From the NCBI GenBank assembly GCA_018296165.2, contig JACKQL020000100.1, positions 107,031 through 171,030 of the forward strand: a stretch of DNA of 64,000 bases. The letters are read 5' to 3'. This document shows positions 21,020 to 32,943 of this stretch, piece after piece; the stretch's first letter is position 1; each line of letters starts with the position of its first letter. The translations under genes and the position numbers were made by a program. Source of the DNA: Termitomyces sp. T153 (taxonomy: Eukaryota; Basidiomycota; Agaricomycetes; Agaricales; Lyophyllaceae). Below the pieces are notes generated by a model. That model was not told the DNA's origin and made no database searches. It saw nothing but the letters and a program-made list of their open reading frames with translations.

Positions 21020-24000
21020 GTAGGCTAGGAGCCCTACCTGTCATTCCACTGTAAAAGGTCTCAGTTGGTGGTGTGAGAGCTTTTTTGATGGTTGGGTAGT
21101 TGTAATATTAGAGGCATTCAGGTAGACTCAATCTCTGGGCTGGTATTTGGGTGCTGGGATCCTTCTGCAGTCATAGTATTGTGCCATGTCATCCTTTGCC
21201 TTTGCAAGAGCTGCCTGGGCCTCCTTCTGTGACTTTTTCATCTGGTCCACAAACTTGTTTACTGCTTCATTCTTCAAGGACCAGGCCTAAAGTTTGAAGC
21301 CCATGCATAGGTGCTGATCAGTGTTGAGGAAGAAGGGGGAGACTTGGGTGGACATGTGGATGTGGTTGTTGTACTAGAACTCTGCATCAGGAAGGAGTTT
21401 GTTCCAATCATCTTGGCACTTGTTACAAAAGAGGCAGAGGTACTGCTCCAACTCCTGGTTTACACACTTGATCTGGCCATTGGACTGCAGATGGTAGGTG
21501 GTGGAGGTGTGGAGCTTCATGCTAAGTAGTTGGTAGAGTTCCCTGGTGAAGTCCACTACAACCTGTGGACCCTGATTAGAGACATAAGTGTTGGAGAGGC
21601 CATGGAGCTTCCAGACATTTCTCCAGTACAGGTTTGCAGTGCTCATGGTGGAGCAGGTAGTGTGAGTTAGAATGAAGTGTGCTTGTTTGCCATACAGGTA
21701 CACCACTATTATGATGGCATTGTAACTGCAGGAGTTGGGGAGTTCTATGATGAAGTTCATAGAGGGAACACTCCATTGCTCCATGGGGACAGGTAGAGGG
21801 TGTAGCTGTTCTGAGGAGAGGCAACACTGAGGCTTGGTTTGGAAGCAGAGATTGCATGTACTAATGCAGGACCCAATATACCAGGACATCTGGGGCCACC
21901 AGTAATTCCATGAAACCAGCTCCAGTGTTTTCCATTGTCCAGAGTGCCCAGCAATCTGGGAGTCATGGTGTTGCTCTACAATCCTCTAGCAGAGCTCTAG
22001 AACATTGGGCACATAGATACAATCCTGAAAAGTCAAGATCCCATCTTAGAGGGCCCATTTATCTATGCAGGCTGATTTGGCACCCATGGTATGCCCCAAT
22101 TTCAGTGCCCTAGCTGCCTAAGCAATGATTTCCTTTTGCTGACCATCCTGGTTGCTCTGCCAGATGTCCCAGAGAATGTCTGCCTCCACTCCCTCAATGG
22201 CTAAACCTTCCATGGCTTGAATTGCAAACAATTTGGGCCAGAGGAGCACAATGTTACTATTGTCCTCCTCTCCAGTGCTATGGTCTACTCTCCAGGACAG
22301 TGCATCTGGTTTTTCCATACTCTGGCTGGGCTTGTGGTGTAGTGAGAAGTCAAAGTTGGCTAGATGGAGGGACCATCAGGCTTGTTGGCAGTTGAGTTTC
22401 TTGGCCATCTGAAAGTACTTGAGGTTCTTGTGGTCTGTCTAGACCTTAAACTTGTGCTGTGCACCTTCTAAAAAATGCCACCATTCCTCAAACAACCAGA
22501 TGATGGCCAGCATCTCCTTGTCATGGATCTTGTAGTTATGCTCTATCATATTCAGGCTCTTGGAGTAGAAGGCCACTGGATGCCACTTGTTATCTTCTGG
22601 AGACTGTTGCAAGAGAACTGTCCCAGTGGCAAAGTTGGAGCTGTCAGCTTTGACTTGAAAGGGAGAGTTGTTGTCTGGGAAGAGAAGAATGGGTCCAGAG
22701 GTGATGGCATGCCTGAGAGCACTGAATACCCTCTGCTCTGGAGGCCCCCATCTCTATGCAACATCCTTTCCAGTAAGGTCAAATAGTGAATGGGCATGAT
22801 GCAAGAAGTCCTGAATGAACCTTCAGTAGAAGTTTGCAAAGCCGAGAAAGGCCTGCACCTCTTTCTTGTACTTGGGCTCCAGCTATTCTGCAATGCCCAC
22901 TACCTTCAAAGGGTCCATCTCCACTGTTCTGTATGAGATGATTAGGCTCGGATACTCAATCTGGGTCTGTTCAAACTCACACTTCTCTGGTTTGAGATAG
23001 AGCTGGTGTTGGTGGAGACGTTTCAAAATAAGGTATGTGATCCAGTGGTGCTCTTCCAGCATTTTGGTGTAGATGAGGATGTTGTTGAGGTATACACACA
23101 CTTTGCCTTCAGCAATGAGGTTTCAAAAGATGTCATTCATCATTGTCTGAAAGATGGCTGGGCTGTTGGTGAGTCCAAAGAACATAATGAGAGGTTTGAA
23201 CAGTCCCTGGCTAGTCTGGAAGGCAGCCTTCCACTCATCTTCCTCCTGGATGTGCACATTGTTGTAGCCCCACTGGACATCCAGTTTGGCAAAGTACCAT
23301 GCACTCTAGAGGTTGTTGATGAGCTCAGAGATGAGGGGGAGGGAGTAGCAGTTCTTCATGGTCATGGCATTGAGAATCTAGTAATTCTGAACCAGTTGGA
23401 GTGAGCTATCTTTCTTCTTGATAAAGAAGACTAGAGAAGCCATCAGAGATTTGAAGGGGCATATGCAACCAGAGTCTAGGTTCTCTTGTAGGAAGGTGTC
23501 AAGTTTGTTCTGCTCCTTGGGCACTAGCAGGTAGACCTTACAGGTGGAGGGTGCAGAGTCAGGCAGTAATTTGATGGCATGGTCCCACTGCTTGCACTCT
23601 GGGAGCGAGTCAAACGAGGCCTTGGAGAACACATTCTCAAATGCATGGAGGTACAATGTCCCAGAACTCCTAGGGCACAGAGTTAGCAGCAAATGCTTGG
23701 GCCAGTTGCTGGGATGTGGTCTAACTAGCCTGAATCTCTGTAATAGAGGGTGGCATATGTAAGGTGGTAGCATAAATCTTGTCCCCCACCTCTACTGCTT
23801 CATCTGGGAGCTCTAGATTGAGTATGCCTCCAAACTCCTCTCCATGTTTCTCCTCTGGGGCTCTGCTGCTACTCCAGCTGTCCTCATAGAGGGCCTCTCT
23901 ATGGGGGAATGCTGAGGGTGGGGATCCAGAAGGTCTAGGTTGGCAAAGGGGAAAGGGCCAGCATGACATGTATAGATGGCTATGTGCTCTTGAACTTGAG

Positions 24001-25466
24001 CCTAGCATTCTTTCTTCGCCTTGGTAGCTCAGGCAGAGCATCTGTGAGGGCACCAATTCATTGTTACCTAGCTCTTGGCCCAGTCTACTTTGGAGTTGTG
24101 CTCCTGGAGCCATGTGAAACCAAGGATCATGTCTTGCTTGCCCAAACTAGTGATGGCAAAGACTGCATACTCTGCATGATTTCAATAATGGAGAATGAGG
24201 TCAACCATAGAGCTGATAGTGCCTGCTTTGTTGGGCATTCCATCAATGTTGGAATGGGCTTGGGAAGTGGCTGCATGGTCAGGATATAGCACTTGACAAA
24301 CTCTGAGTCCAAGAATAGTCCTTTCACTCTGCTATCTGGGAGCACTGTGACTCCACAAGCTTGCTATGTATCTGTGGTCTCAATTTCCATGTTAAGGCAC
24401 AGTGAGTTGGCAGATGGGCTTGAAGCCACTACATACTGTGAGGGCATCTAGCACACCTGGGCAGGGTAGCACCAGTGGATCCTAGCTGGCATCAGGGGAC
24501 TTGGCTGAGGCTTTGGAGTTGGTATTTGTACATCTGGAGGAGGACATTGAGGTTCTCCTGTCTTAGAATGAGAGGCATCAAAAAAGGCAATTTTATTTTC
24601 CAGCAGCAGACATGAGAACCTGTTAGTACCCAGTGATAGAGGCATATCCTCCTCCAGTTCCAGGGGTGATGTGCAAGCACTAATCTCCTCTGGGGTCAAC
24701 TCCTGCATTGACTTGTTTAGTGATGAAGTTCTGGCAGCATCCTTTGTGGCCAACAGTTGCAGAAGGAGTTCCTCCTGCTCTGCTATAGAGAGGTAGCATA
24801 CCTCCAGACTCAAAGGGCAGTGTCATGTGAAATGCCTGGGCTTCTTACATCTCTGACACAGTAACAGTGTGGCACAGAGCTGTTGGGCTGCATCCAAATT
24901 CATGAGAATGCCTAGCAGCAAGGAGTGCAGCACAGAAATGGCTGGATTAGGGGCAGGTGTTGAGCAAGCAGGTGTGGGATACTGGAGGCTGGTAACTGGC
25001 ATGGGGTGCTGCATGGGGTGCATGCAGTGGAGCTCCCATTGAATCTCTATAAGTTGCCACTGATCCCAGGCTACCTCATATTATGAGGTGATTCTCTTGT
25101 TGTCTGGGTGGCCTTCTGCAAGATTGTCAATGCATTTTACCAACACAGGGTGCAGGCCATCCCAGAAGGTGAGACATAGTTGAAGACTATTAGGGTAGGT
25201 GGCTTGCTTGACCAGTGCCTAGAAAGAGTCAATGTACTCATCTAGCATTTGCTTTTCTTGCCCATATTGCTTCCTATTGCATAGCATCAAGGCAGTGGTT
25301 TTGGCAGAGTTGAGCAGGAAAAACTCCACCTGGAAGTCCTTCTCAAAGGCAGCTCAGTCCAGGAAACTTCCAACATCTCTGAGGCAATATAAGACTCACA
25401 ATGTGTAGGTGGAAGCACATCCAGTCTTCATGTACAACAGTACACAGGCTATCTTCAGTGTATTGG

Positions 25467-26597
25467 TGATGTGCTCCTATGCTGCCTAGTGCCATGCAGG
25501 AAACTTAAAAAGAGTACCTAACACTAGTCACCAGATAGGGTAGCTGGCAGTAGGAGATTAATATGTGAGGGCAAGTTAGTAACTGTCCCAGAGAACTAGA
25601 GCAAATGGGGTGCAAAGTGTATGAGGTGAGAAAAGTTGCTATCACTAGCTTAAGTCACTAGACAGTAAGAGAGGGTTGCTAGTTAAAGCAAGGGAAAATG
25701 GATGAAGACAAAAGTGTCACTAAGGAAGAGCAAACTAAGTGGCAAAAGAGGAGTAGGGGAGAGAAAGGGGAGTGACAATATAGAGACTAAGGGGATGAAT
25801 GTAAACTAGTCACTAGCTATAGTTGCTAGCATTGCTAAGCCAAACTACATGCTAAGGGCATCCACAGTTGGTACCACATGAAGTTGAAGTCAAGTTGGCA
25901 AGACTGTCACTAAGCCATTGTTGATAATGAGCAAAAGAAAGAGAAAGAGAGAGAGAAGTGATATTTTAAGCTGGTAAGCTTAGAGAGAGAAAGGGGGAAA
26001 CTGTACTCTGTTTATTCTGTGTCTGGCCTCTATGTACAGGCAGTATTTATACTGTTTGAAAGTATAGTATGGGAAAGGAAATAAGAACTGTTGCTAGCAA
26101 TGGCATCTGCTAAAGTGTTTATGATATATATGAGGTGTCAATCTGTAACCAAGTAAAAATATAAGTGAAGTCAATGTGATGCATAAAGGTAATCAATTTT
26201 AAGAAAAGAGCATGTCCAATGCCAATACCTGAAGTGTGAATACTGTTCAAGTATGTTTGTAAGCTCAACAGGAAAAATAATAAGTAAGAAATCACATGAC
26301 TATCAATATATCCATTTTTAGAGTGAAAGGCTGTGTTGCCAAGAAAGCCATTAGTGCTAGTCACTAAGAAAGGTCTTGACCTTGTTGTTCTAGACTCAAA
26401 GTCCAGACTCCACATAATATGGCTCATGATTGATAAGTCTCATGGTCACTAACATCCCATGCAAAGGCTGTGTTGATCCAGACCTTGGGGCTAGGCCTCA
26501 CATGCTGAGTGTTGTGACTTGTGCCATCTCAAACTAATCAGCTGCTGTCCAATCAGAAATGCCAAAAATAGTGCTCAGTAACAAGTGGGTCTTATCA
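25467..26597 (+). mobile_element. Solo LTR, family II, copy A
   Basis: 1131 bp, TGATGTGCTCCTATGC...GGTCTTATCA, flanked by TTGG (25463..25466 and 26598..26601; the preceding A also matches, giving a possible 5-bp ATTGG). Sits in gag of chromovirus 2. Orientation is arbitrary because the ends are symmetrical (TGAT/ATCA). Confidence 0.85.
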
Positions 26598-26736
26598 TTG
26601 GAGTTAAAGGCATCCCTGCTGAGGTAGATGTAGATGAGGCAGGACTGGAGGAAATGTTTCCTGCCAGAACAAGCACCATTGTATGCATCTAGAAGTGTGG
26701 GGCATAGAATCCATGGTTGTAGGGTTACTAGAGCTG

Positions 26737-27883
26737 TGTCACAACCCATTCCCTGAACCCCTGCATATCACCCAACAACCCCCTGCCCCTCCAGAACCTC
26801 CCCCAACACCTTACCAAACTTCTCCAGTGCTCTGTGCCTACTCTGGCTAACTCCAATGCATCCTCGGCTAATTCTGACGGCCCCCTGGCCAACTCTGACA
26901 TCTTTCCTGCAGTTGACAATGCTTCCCCTGGATCTCCTGAGCCCCTGGGACCATTCCTCCACTATGCCTAACACTATTACATGTCATCAACTCAACACCC
27001 TAGTTCCTCCAACTTACTTTGGAGTATCATGATGACCTTGGAATGGCCTGCATCACCAATTGATCCCATCAACATATCAATGCAGCCTGCCCTCTAATTG
27101 TAACCAACACCTGTCGACTCCATTGAGCTCTGCCAAGCCCCACTGCCACAGCCAATGTTCCCTGGAGCTCTCCAATAGTCAGTATATAAGATGTAGAGTA
27201 GCTCTTCATACTCTAGTCTTGAGATTGCTTAACATTACCTATGGTCTGATTGTTTCTCTCTCGTGTTTTGTGTTCTGTGTCTCATTTTCTTACTCTCAGT
27301 CTCCCAGTCTTGTCTTGTCTCTATTCCATTATTGTTTTTGTTATTGTTTTGTATCTCCACCTGAATCTATTCTTGTTCTTGTCTCCATCTTGTCTCAACT
27401 CTGTCTCATTTCATTTGACTCCATCTCATCTCGTTTGATCCATCCTGTCCATTGTGTTCTTATCTTTCTCAACCTTAATGCCTTCATGAACCCTGCAATT
27501 ACAATTATGAATTCCAGACACTCCTTAACCAACTCCAGACCTCACTACATGCTTGGCTCCAAACTCTATTAACCTCCATTGATCCCCCATCAAACTCCAG
27601 CTCTGCTTCCATCACTTGCATAGCCTCTGCCTCCTCTGCACCTGCAATACTCACATATGGACTTGTGCCTGAACCTCGCCAAGCCCATCCCCCTTTCCAC
27701 AGCTTGTCCCCTACTCCTCTGGACCTCCCCAGACTTGCTTGGATCAATCTCCACCAACTATTCTCACAAGTCCCCAGTGTTTGAAACCCCTCTAAATGCC
27801 CAGTTGTCGGTGCAGGGAATCACGTCTACCTAGTAAGGACTTGCCCAGTGTAGCTGAGCCCCTGTAGTCAGTGGAACCTGACA
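26737..27883 (+). mobile_element. Solo LTR, family I, copy 2
   Basis: 1147 bp, TGTCACAACCC...AACCTGACA, flanked by AGCTG (26732..26736 and 27884..27888). CpG mostly lost compared with copy 1, so it is older or was more heavily methylated. Carries TATATAAG in the shared promoter-like segment near 27183. Confidence 0.88.
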
Positions 27884-28242
27884 AGCTGTGGAAGTGGGTA
27901 CAGGAGTGGTCAGGGTTGGTTCTGTGACTGGGGAGGTGCAGAGGTAGGGGGTAGGTGCTTGAGCAGTGCCTGGAGTGATTGGGAGATAAAATCTGTGATT
28001 TGATGGAGGGTGGAGACTTCAGTTGTATAGTGGGTAAGAGATGATTGTGTGAGTTGCACCTGGTTTTCTAGGTGTAGCAGGTGGGTCCAGGCTTTGTCCT
28101 GTGGGGCCAGAGCCTCTGCAGAGCTGTCTAAGTTGGCTAGCTGAGACATAGAACTCCACAGTGCTTAATCCTGGTGGAGAAGCAACAGATAGAGGCTCAG
28201 AGGTTCCTTGTAGCTATGAGGGGCTTTCAGACCAGTTTTAGG

Positions 28243-28253
28243 AGACTTGTTCT
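28243..28253 (-). other. Self-primer binding site of chromovirus 2
   Basis: On the minus strand AGAACAAGTCT lies 2 nt inside the 5' LTR end. Its exact complement AGACTTGTTCT is in the LTR at 28380..28390 (minus). Same 11 nt and same 2-nt spacing as in chromovirus 1, despite strong divergence elsewhere, which supports a functional role before decay. Confidence 0.7.
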
Positions 28254-28255
28254 AC

Positions 28256-28622
28256 TGTAAGGGCAACCTCTGGGAGTGGAAGCTCAGAGTCATGCAGCTA
28301 GCAGAGGGAATCCAAAGTATATCAGCAAGTAGACAATGATACAACAGTAATTAATCACCTAGCAGAGGTGAATCTGAAGAGAACAAGTCTAAGAATCCCC
28401 ACTGCTTGGTGCAGTGCATCAGCAGGCAGCAGAGGCATAGGAATGGCTATACAAAAGACTGGAGCTACTCCTAACCCTAGAGGAGTAACCAATGAGGTAA
28501 TATAAAAAGTTCTGTGGATCTCCAGATATCTCTGGGAGTCTGGAACAAGCCCTAGAGATATTGAGCAAGCTGTAGAGGTGCTGGAACAAGCTGTGGAGGT
28601 CAGAGATGGAAGTCTCCTGACA
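28256..28622 (-). repeat. 5' LTR of chromovirus 2
   Basis: 367 bp, minus strand TGTCAGGAG...GCCCTTACA; matches 19215..19582 and is followed by the CAACC duplication at 28623..28627. Confidence 0.9.
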
Positions 28623-28698
28623 CAACCTAGGGTTCCTTCTATTACTCCTCTTTAGTTGTCAGGGGGGGTGAGGTAGTGGTGCATGTCAGACTGGCTAC

Positions 28699-29487
28699 TC
28701 AGCTCTGGTAGGTAGGAAGAATGGTTCCTATGACACTGGAGACCTGGGTCCACCTGCAGTGATTTCTATGCCCCTCTGATATCTGAGGAGGTGAGTGGGG
28801 CAATGTTGGGGTGGGGCATGGGGGGGACTGTGTGCCAGAGGAGAGTGGCTTCTTGCTCATAATCAGGTTTGCCTTGGGAGTCAATTTTGTGAAAAGGTTA
28901 GTATCTACTTCCATTGAGGCATCCTTATCATTGGTGTAATTGAGAGCAGAGAGCAACAGAGTGGGGCTGGGGCAGTGTGCACCCCTATTTCTGCTTGCCA
29001 GTTTCTTTGTATTCCACCTCTGTCCCTTGTACTTCGGCAGGGGTTCCACATATGGGCCTTTATTTTGCTCTCTTACTCTTGCAGCCCTTCTCTCTTTTCT
29101 GTGTGCTTTCCTTGAAGTGACCACCTGCCAACTACCATGCTTGTCCTGCCAGATGTTTGTTGGGTCTTCTCTCTCTTAGCATTCTCCATCTGTACCATCA
29201 GCCATCTGGAATGTTTTGAGTACATTTTCTGCTTTAAGGAACATTCTTTCTATCTCCAGCTGTTCTGGGGTGGAGAGTTTTGGGAGTGATGACACTAGTG
29301 GGTCTGGAGTCAGTTTCCTAGAGTAGTTCACTAGTGAGTGGAGGGCTGTTCCCTTTGGTGAGTTGACTGATGAGACTCTCTGGTTTCTGGGTAATATGGG
29401 GAGCATTGTTTGTAGTGGGATGTCCACTAGTGCAGCAGTGTAAGACTGCAGGGATTTTGGTGTTGTGTTAGTGTCAGGGGTGTCCAT
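28699..29487 (-). pseudogene. Unrecognised ORF with one stop (possible transposon ORF1)
   Basis: One minus-strand frame from ATG 29487 to 28699, about 262 codons, interrupted by a single TAA near 29176 (CAA to TAA type). The product is basic in the middle (SRKAHRKERRAARVREQNKG) and rich in Pro/Thr/Ser elsewhere (YTAALVDIPLQTMLPILPRN). I do not recognise a domain. A basic, low-complexity first ORF would fit a retroelement gag/ORF1, but no reverse transcriptase follows. Chromovirus 2 inserted just downstream of it; the frame at 18969..19184 may be a later part of the same old gene. Confidence 0.35.
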
Positions 29488-29842
29488 TTTGTTCTACATT
29501 GAGTTGTTGTTAGCCTCAGACTTCTCTTTCAATTTGTGTCAAGCAGGTGGCTTTCTTAAAAATTTCCAGGTTAAGGTTTTTTTTTTCTTTTTCCCCCCCC
29601 CCTCCCATGGAGTTCAGCTACTCCTCCCACTTTTACTGGGGTATTGACTATCTCAGCTTTTTACCTAGGTGTTGAAGACTTGACACATGTTGGTACTTTG
29701 ATTGTACTTGTAGGTCTCAACATCCCTATTTTCTAAAGCTAAATTATAGCATTTGCCTCATTTATACCAAGTTGAGAATTGTTTCAGGTTGGTATGACTA
29801 GGTTCTTGATTGTTTCTTTGGAATGAGTGGGAGGAAGAGTGC

Positions 29843-30966
29843 TGATGTGCTCCTATGCTGCCTAGCTGCTATGCAGGAAACCAAAAAGAAGACTTAAACA
29901 CTGGCAACTAGATAGGGTAGCTGGCAATAGGAAGTAATCAGGGCAAGTCAGTAACCATCCCAGAAAGCAAGAGTTAATAGATGAGGAGTGAGATGGAGGA
30001 GTGAAGCAAGAAAATATTGCTATTGCTAGCCTAAATTGCTAGGCTGTAACAAATGGTCATTAGGTTGCTGGGTAATAGAAAGAAAAGAGATAGAGACAAA
30101 AGAGTTGCTAGGATGGGTCACTAAGAAAGGAGTAATCAAGTGATAGAAAGGGCATGAGGGAACTAGAATGAGTGAAGTCAATGTAAACTGAGGGACAAAT
30201 GCAAACTAGTTGCTAGCCACAATAACACTAAGAGCACCTGCAATTGGCACCCATGCTAGATCAAGTATGAGGTCATCAATTAAGACTTGTCACTAAGTTG
30301 TTAACAATGAAGAGAGAGAGCAATAAGAAATCTGAAGCTGAGTTAATGAGAAGAACAATACTCTGCTGGTTGGTTGCTTTTTGTGTCTATTTACAGGCAG
30401 TATTTATACTGTTCATAAGTATAGTATTTAGAAAGGAAATATTAGTCACCACCAGCAATGGTGTCTGCCAAAATGTCTCTAATACATACTGGATGTCAGT
30501 ATGGTAACCAAGTATTCATACACAATGTTGACAAGATGTATAATAAATGTCAGTTACAATAAAAGAGCATACCCAATGTCAATATCTAAAGTGTAGATGC
30601 TGTTCAAGTATGTTTGTAAGCAAGACAAGAATAATGATAAGAAGTCACATGGCTTTTAATATATCCATTTTTGGAAGGAGGTACTGTTGCCAGGTAATGT
30701 TGCTAGTGATGGTCACTAAGGAAAGTCTCAGCCTTATTGTTCTAGATTAATAGGCTAGACTCCATATGATGAAGCTCATGATCAAGTAGTCTTGTGGTTG
30801 CTAAAATCCCATGCAATCACTATGTAATTCCAGACCTTGGGTCTAGATTCTATGTGATGAAGTCACATGACTTGTACAAACTTGTGCTGTGTCCACATCA
30901 GGTGCTGCACAGATAAGATAGTCCTAGATGTCAATAACAGTGCCCAGTGACAATTGGGTCTTATCA
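29843..30966 (+). mobile_element. Solo LTR, family II, copy B
   Basis: 1124 bp, TGATGTGCTCCTATGC...GGTCTTATCA, flanked by GTGC (29839..29842 and 30967..30970; AGTGC if the shared A is counted). Same family as copies at 25467 and 32944. Confidence 0.85.
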
Positions 30967-31046
30967 GTGCTCTACTCAGAACCACTTTGATTTGCCATGT
31001 TTTGTAGCCTACTTTTATAGTAGTGACCCACTGTGAGTAGCATCAG

Positions 31047-31394
31047 TTGGCCCAAGCACTGGCAGAGGTGTCTCTCAAAAACACTTGCCCTAAACTGACC
31101 ATGGTTCAGGTTCAGGTTCAAGGTGCCCCTTTCACCTTTGAATCACTTCCTCCTCACATTCTGCCCAAAACCCAGCATGACAATAACTGGCCAAATGCCC
31201 AGAAGTTTGATCCATACTGCTTCATTGGTACACATCAGAAAGCTGTAAACAATATTCCTTTTGGTGTGGGCCCATGTCAATGTGTTGCTTGGCAATTCTT
31301 GCTCTTTGAGGTATTTGTGCATTTGTACAGCTTGTGCAATGCACCTAACACAGACAATTACAGCAACAAGCACCTTTGTGTATGCTTCTCTTGA
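31047..31394 (+). pseudogene. Probable cytochrome P450 C-terminal fragment
   Basis: The frame contains NNWPNAQKFDPYCFIGTH followed by IPFGVGPCQCVAWQFLLFEV. This resembles the P450 order of meander (WP.P..FDP.RF) and heme-binding loop (FG.G.R.C.G), with the invariant Arg replaced by Cys (CGT/CGC to TGT/TGC, a CpG change) and the heme Cys kept. No upstream I-helix or ExxR motif was found, so only a fragment remains. An alternative is chance similarity in a short frame. Confidence 0.4.
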
Positions 31395-32943
31395 ACTACA
31401 ATTGGTCATCTCAAAGAATAGTCTGCATGTAGAACAGGTCCAAAATGAGTTTGGAGCATTTGGGCTTAGCATCTTTATACTCTTGATATCAACTTTGTTC
31501 AACGGAGCTACTAGTACTTGTGCTGCAATAGAGACAGAGCTATGTTACTTAGTCCAAAGACATTTGGTTTTACATTCAACCTATCAGTTTGACTTCTTAA
31601 CAGATCTGGATTGATATAGAGCTATTACCTATGTAAATGAAAAGAGAGATTGTAAGTAACATCAGACCTCTTTGGAAACCCACAATATCTCCTCAAGACC
31701 CTTGTCATTATTCCAAAAACTTGACACATTAGGAATGGCAGCATCAATTTGATGTTCTTCACTGGCAACAACATTGGATCTCTCAAGAGGCTAAACAATG
31801 GACTGACTCTTTTGTCTATCCTCAACAAGGAATTTCTTCATGCCATTCTTCTTGTTCAGAGTACCCAGTACTGACATGCTCTTCTTGCCTCTAGAAACTC
31901 CATGGACTGATGAAAACCAAACCAGGAAAGGAAAACAAGAAGCACACAGAAATAAATGGACCAGCTGGATTAGCAGTCCAGCAAGTGTGACTTTTTATCT
32001 GAATCAACCTTTGACATTTTTTTGGATAGGGGCACAAGAACCCATTTCATCTGTGAAGGGTGCCCTCTTTGGCCACAATACCTGCTACTTCCTGCTTTTA
32101 TCATACACAAAGCATGTAATATATAAATATATTACAGCAATATGTTCTCTATTGATGATCTGAACATCTGTATACAGGGTATGTAAATGTATGACAGCAA
32201 TATGTTTCCCATCATGCATCAGTTGTCCATTGGAAATTGATCTGATGAACCAGTATCTAGAAATACATTTGATAAGTCCATTTCACAGGTTCTTCTACAG
32301 TCTGCCACTCTATGAATGATAATTACATTAATCAACACACTTGCAATAATTTGAGGAAAGGCAACATTACCACATGAGCAGGGATCAAGTACATCAAACT
32401 TTTGAGGAAGTTGTAAACAAGCAATGTGCTTGAACACTTTCCCAACATCAAGGTACTCAATGAAATGCAGATGTAATGAAACCCACCAAAGACCTTCTCA
32501 TAAGCAATAGCATAAGGTTTATGAGCAACAATGCTGACAGCAGATGCCACGGAGAGGCATGTCACATTCCCATACATAGCATCAAATATCTGACTAATCT
32601 CAGATAGAAGGACAATCATCATGGATAAAAAAAAGTGGAACAAATCTAGTCAGTTGCCATATTGAGCATTGTGAAAATCCTACTAATGACAAAAATGAGT
32701 CCAGCCTGCAAAAGAAATCATGCAGGATATGTAGACATGATATTTTTACCAATTGTAGAAACCCTTTGTTCATGTTTTATTCCTGCTACTTTGTAGTGGG
32801 TTTCTACCATTCAAGGAAAAAACACCTAATGCTCTTTTTTTTTCACATCACGTGTATTTCTCATGCCCTCCATTTGCTGTTTGTACAACTCCTTTTTACC
32901 CCTCTTCTTTGAGATCCATTGTGAATTCGTATCTACAATATGG
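31395..32943. other. CpG-poor DNA with one segment repeated at 47.4 kb
   Basis: No gene recognised; minus frames at 32219..32437 and 32332..32643 have no known match. The segment about 31930-32050 (ending ACAAGAACCCA) recurs in the same orientation at about 47390-47520, so it is part of an unidentified repeat. Confidence 0.4.

Larger units (their letters stand above)
19700..24345 (-). pseudogene. pol of chromovirus 2 (PR-RT-RH-IN-chromodomain), broken
   Basis: Minus strand, right to left: protease near 24345 (LPDSRVKGLFLDSEFV); RT 22880-23770 (ASFDSLPECKQWDHAI, CVYLNNILIYTKMLEEHH); RNase H 22118-22560 (SILVL-type remnants, DALSWRVDHSTG); integrase 21374-21889 with Cys pair (CNLCFQ); C-terminal chromodomain about 19740-19880 (YKVKWKGYGIEDISENYG). 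RT box is YLNN (23081..23092). All three integrase acid positions are changed: SMNF for SMDF, VSNQG for SDRG, NGQIKCVNQ for NGQTERVNQ. Interrupted near the integrase tail by a solo LTR (19993..21019). Inactive. Confidence 0.85.
24440..28149 (-). pseudogene. gag of chromovirus 2, broken and twice interrupted
   Basis: Starts at 28149 on the minus strand (ALAPQDKAWTHLLHLENQVQ), aligned with the gag start of chromovirus 1. It is cut at 27884 by a family I solo LTR and at 26598 by a family II solo LTR. Across the latter the frame continues CLIYIYLSRDAFNSN | TLKIAC, parallel to CITYIQLSSEAFALDALKIA in chromovirus 1. A degenerate zinc knuckle (CQRCKKPRHFT) lies near 24850. Stops throughout. Confidence 0.75.
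19215..28622 (-). mobile_element. Ty3/gypsy chromovirus 2 (degenerate, three nested insertions)
   Basis: Complete minus-strand element: 3' LTR 19215..19582, 5' LTR 28256..28622, flanked by the target duplication CAACC (19210..19214 and 28623..28627). A polypurine tract (CTAGAAGGGGGGTGA on the minus strand) abuts the 3' LTR, as in chromovirus 1. Internal order from right to left: gag, protease, RT, RNase H, integrase, chromodomain. Three solo LTRs are nested inside (19993..21019, 25467..26597, 26737..27883), each with a target duplication. Nearly all CpG has been lost and all catalytic motifs examined are damaged. Confidence 0.92.
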
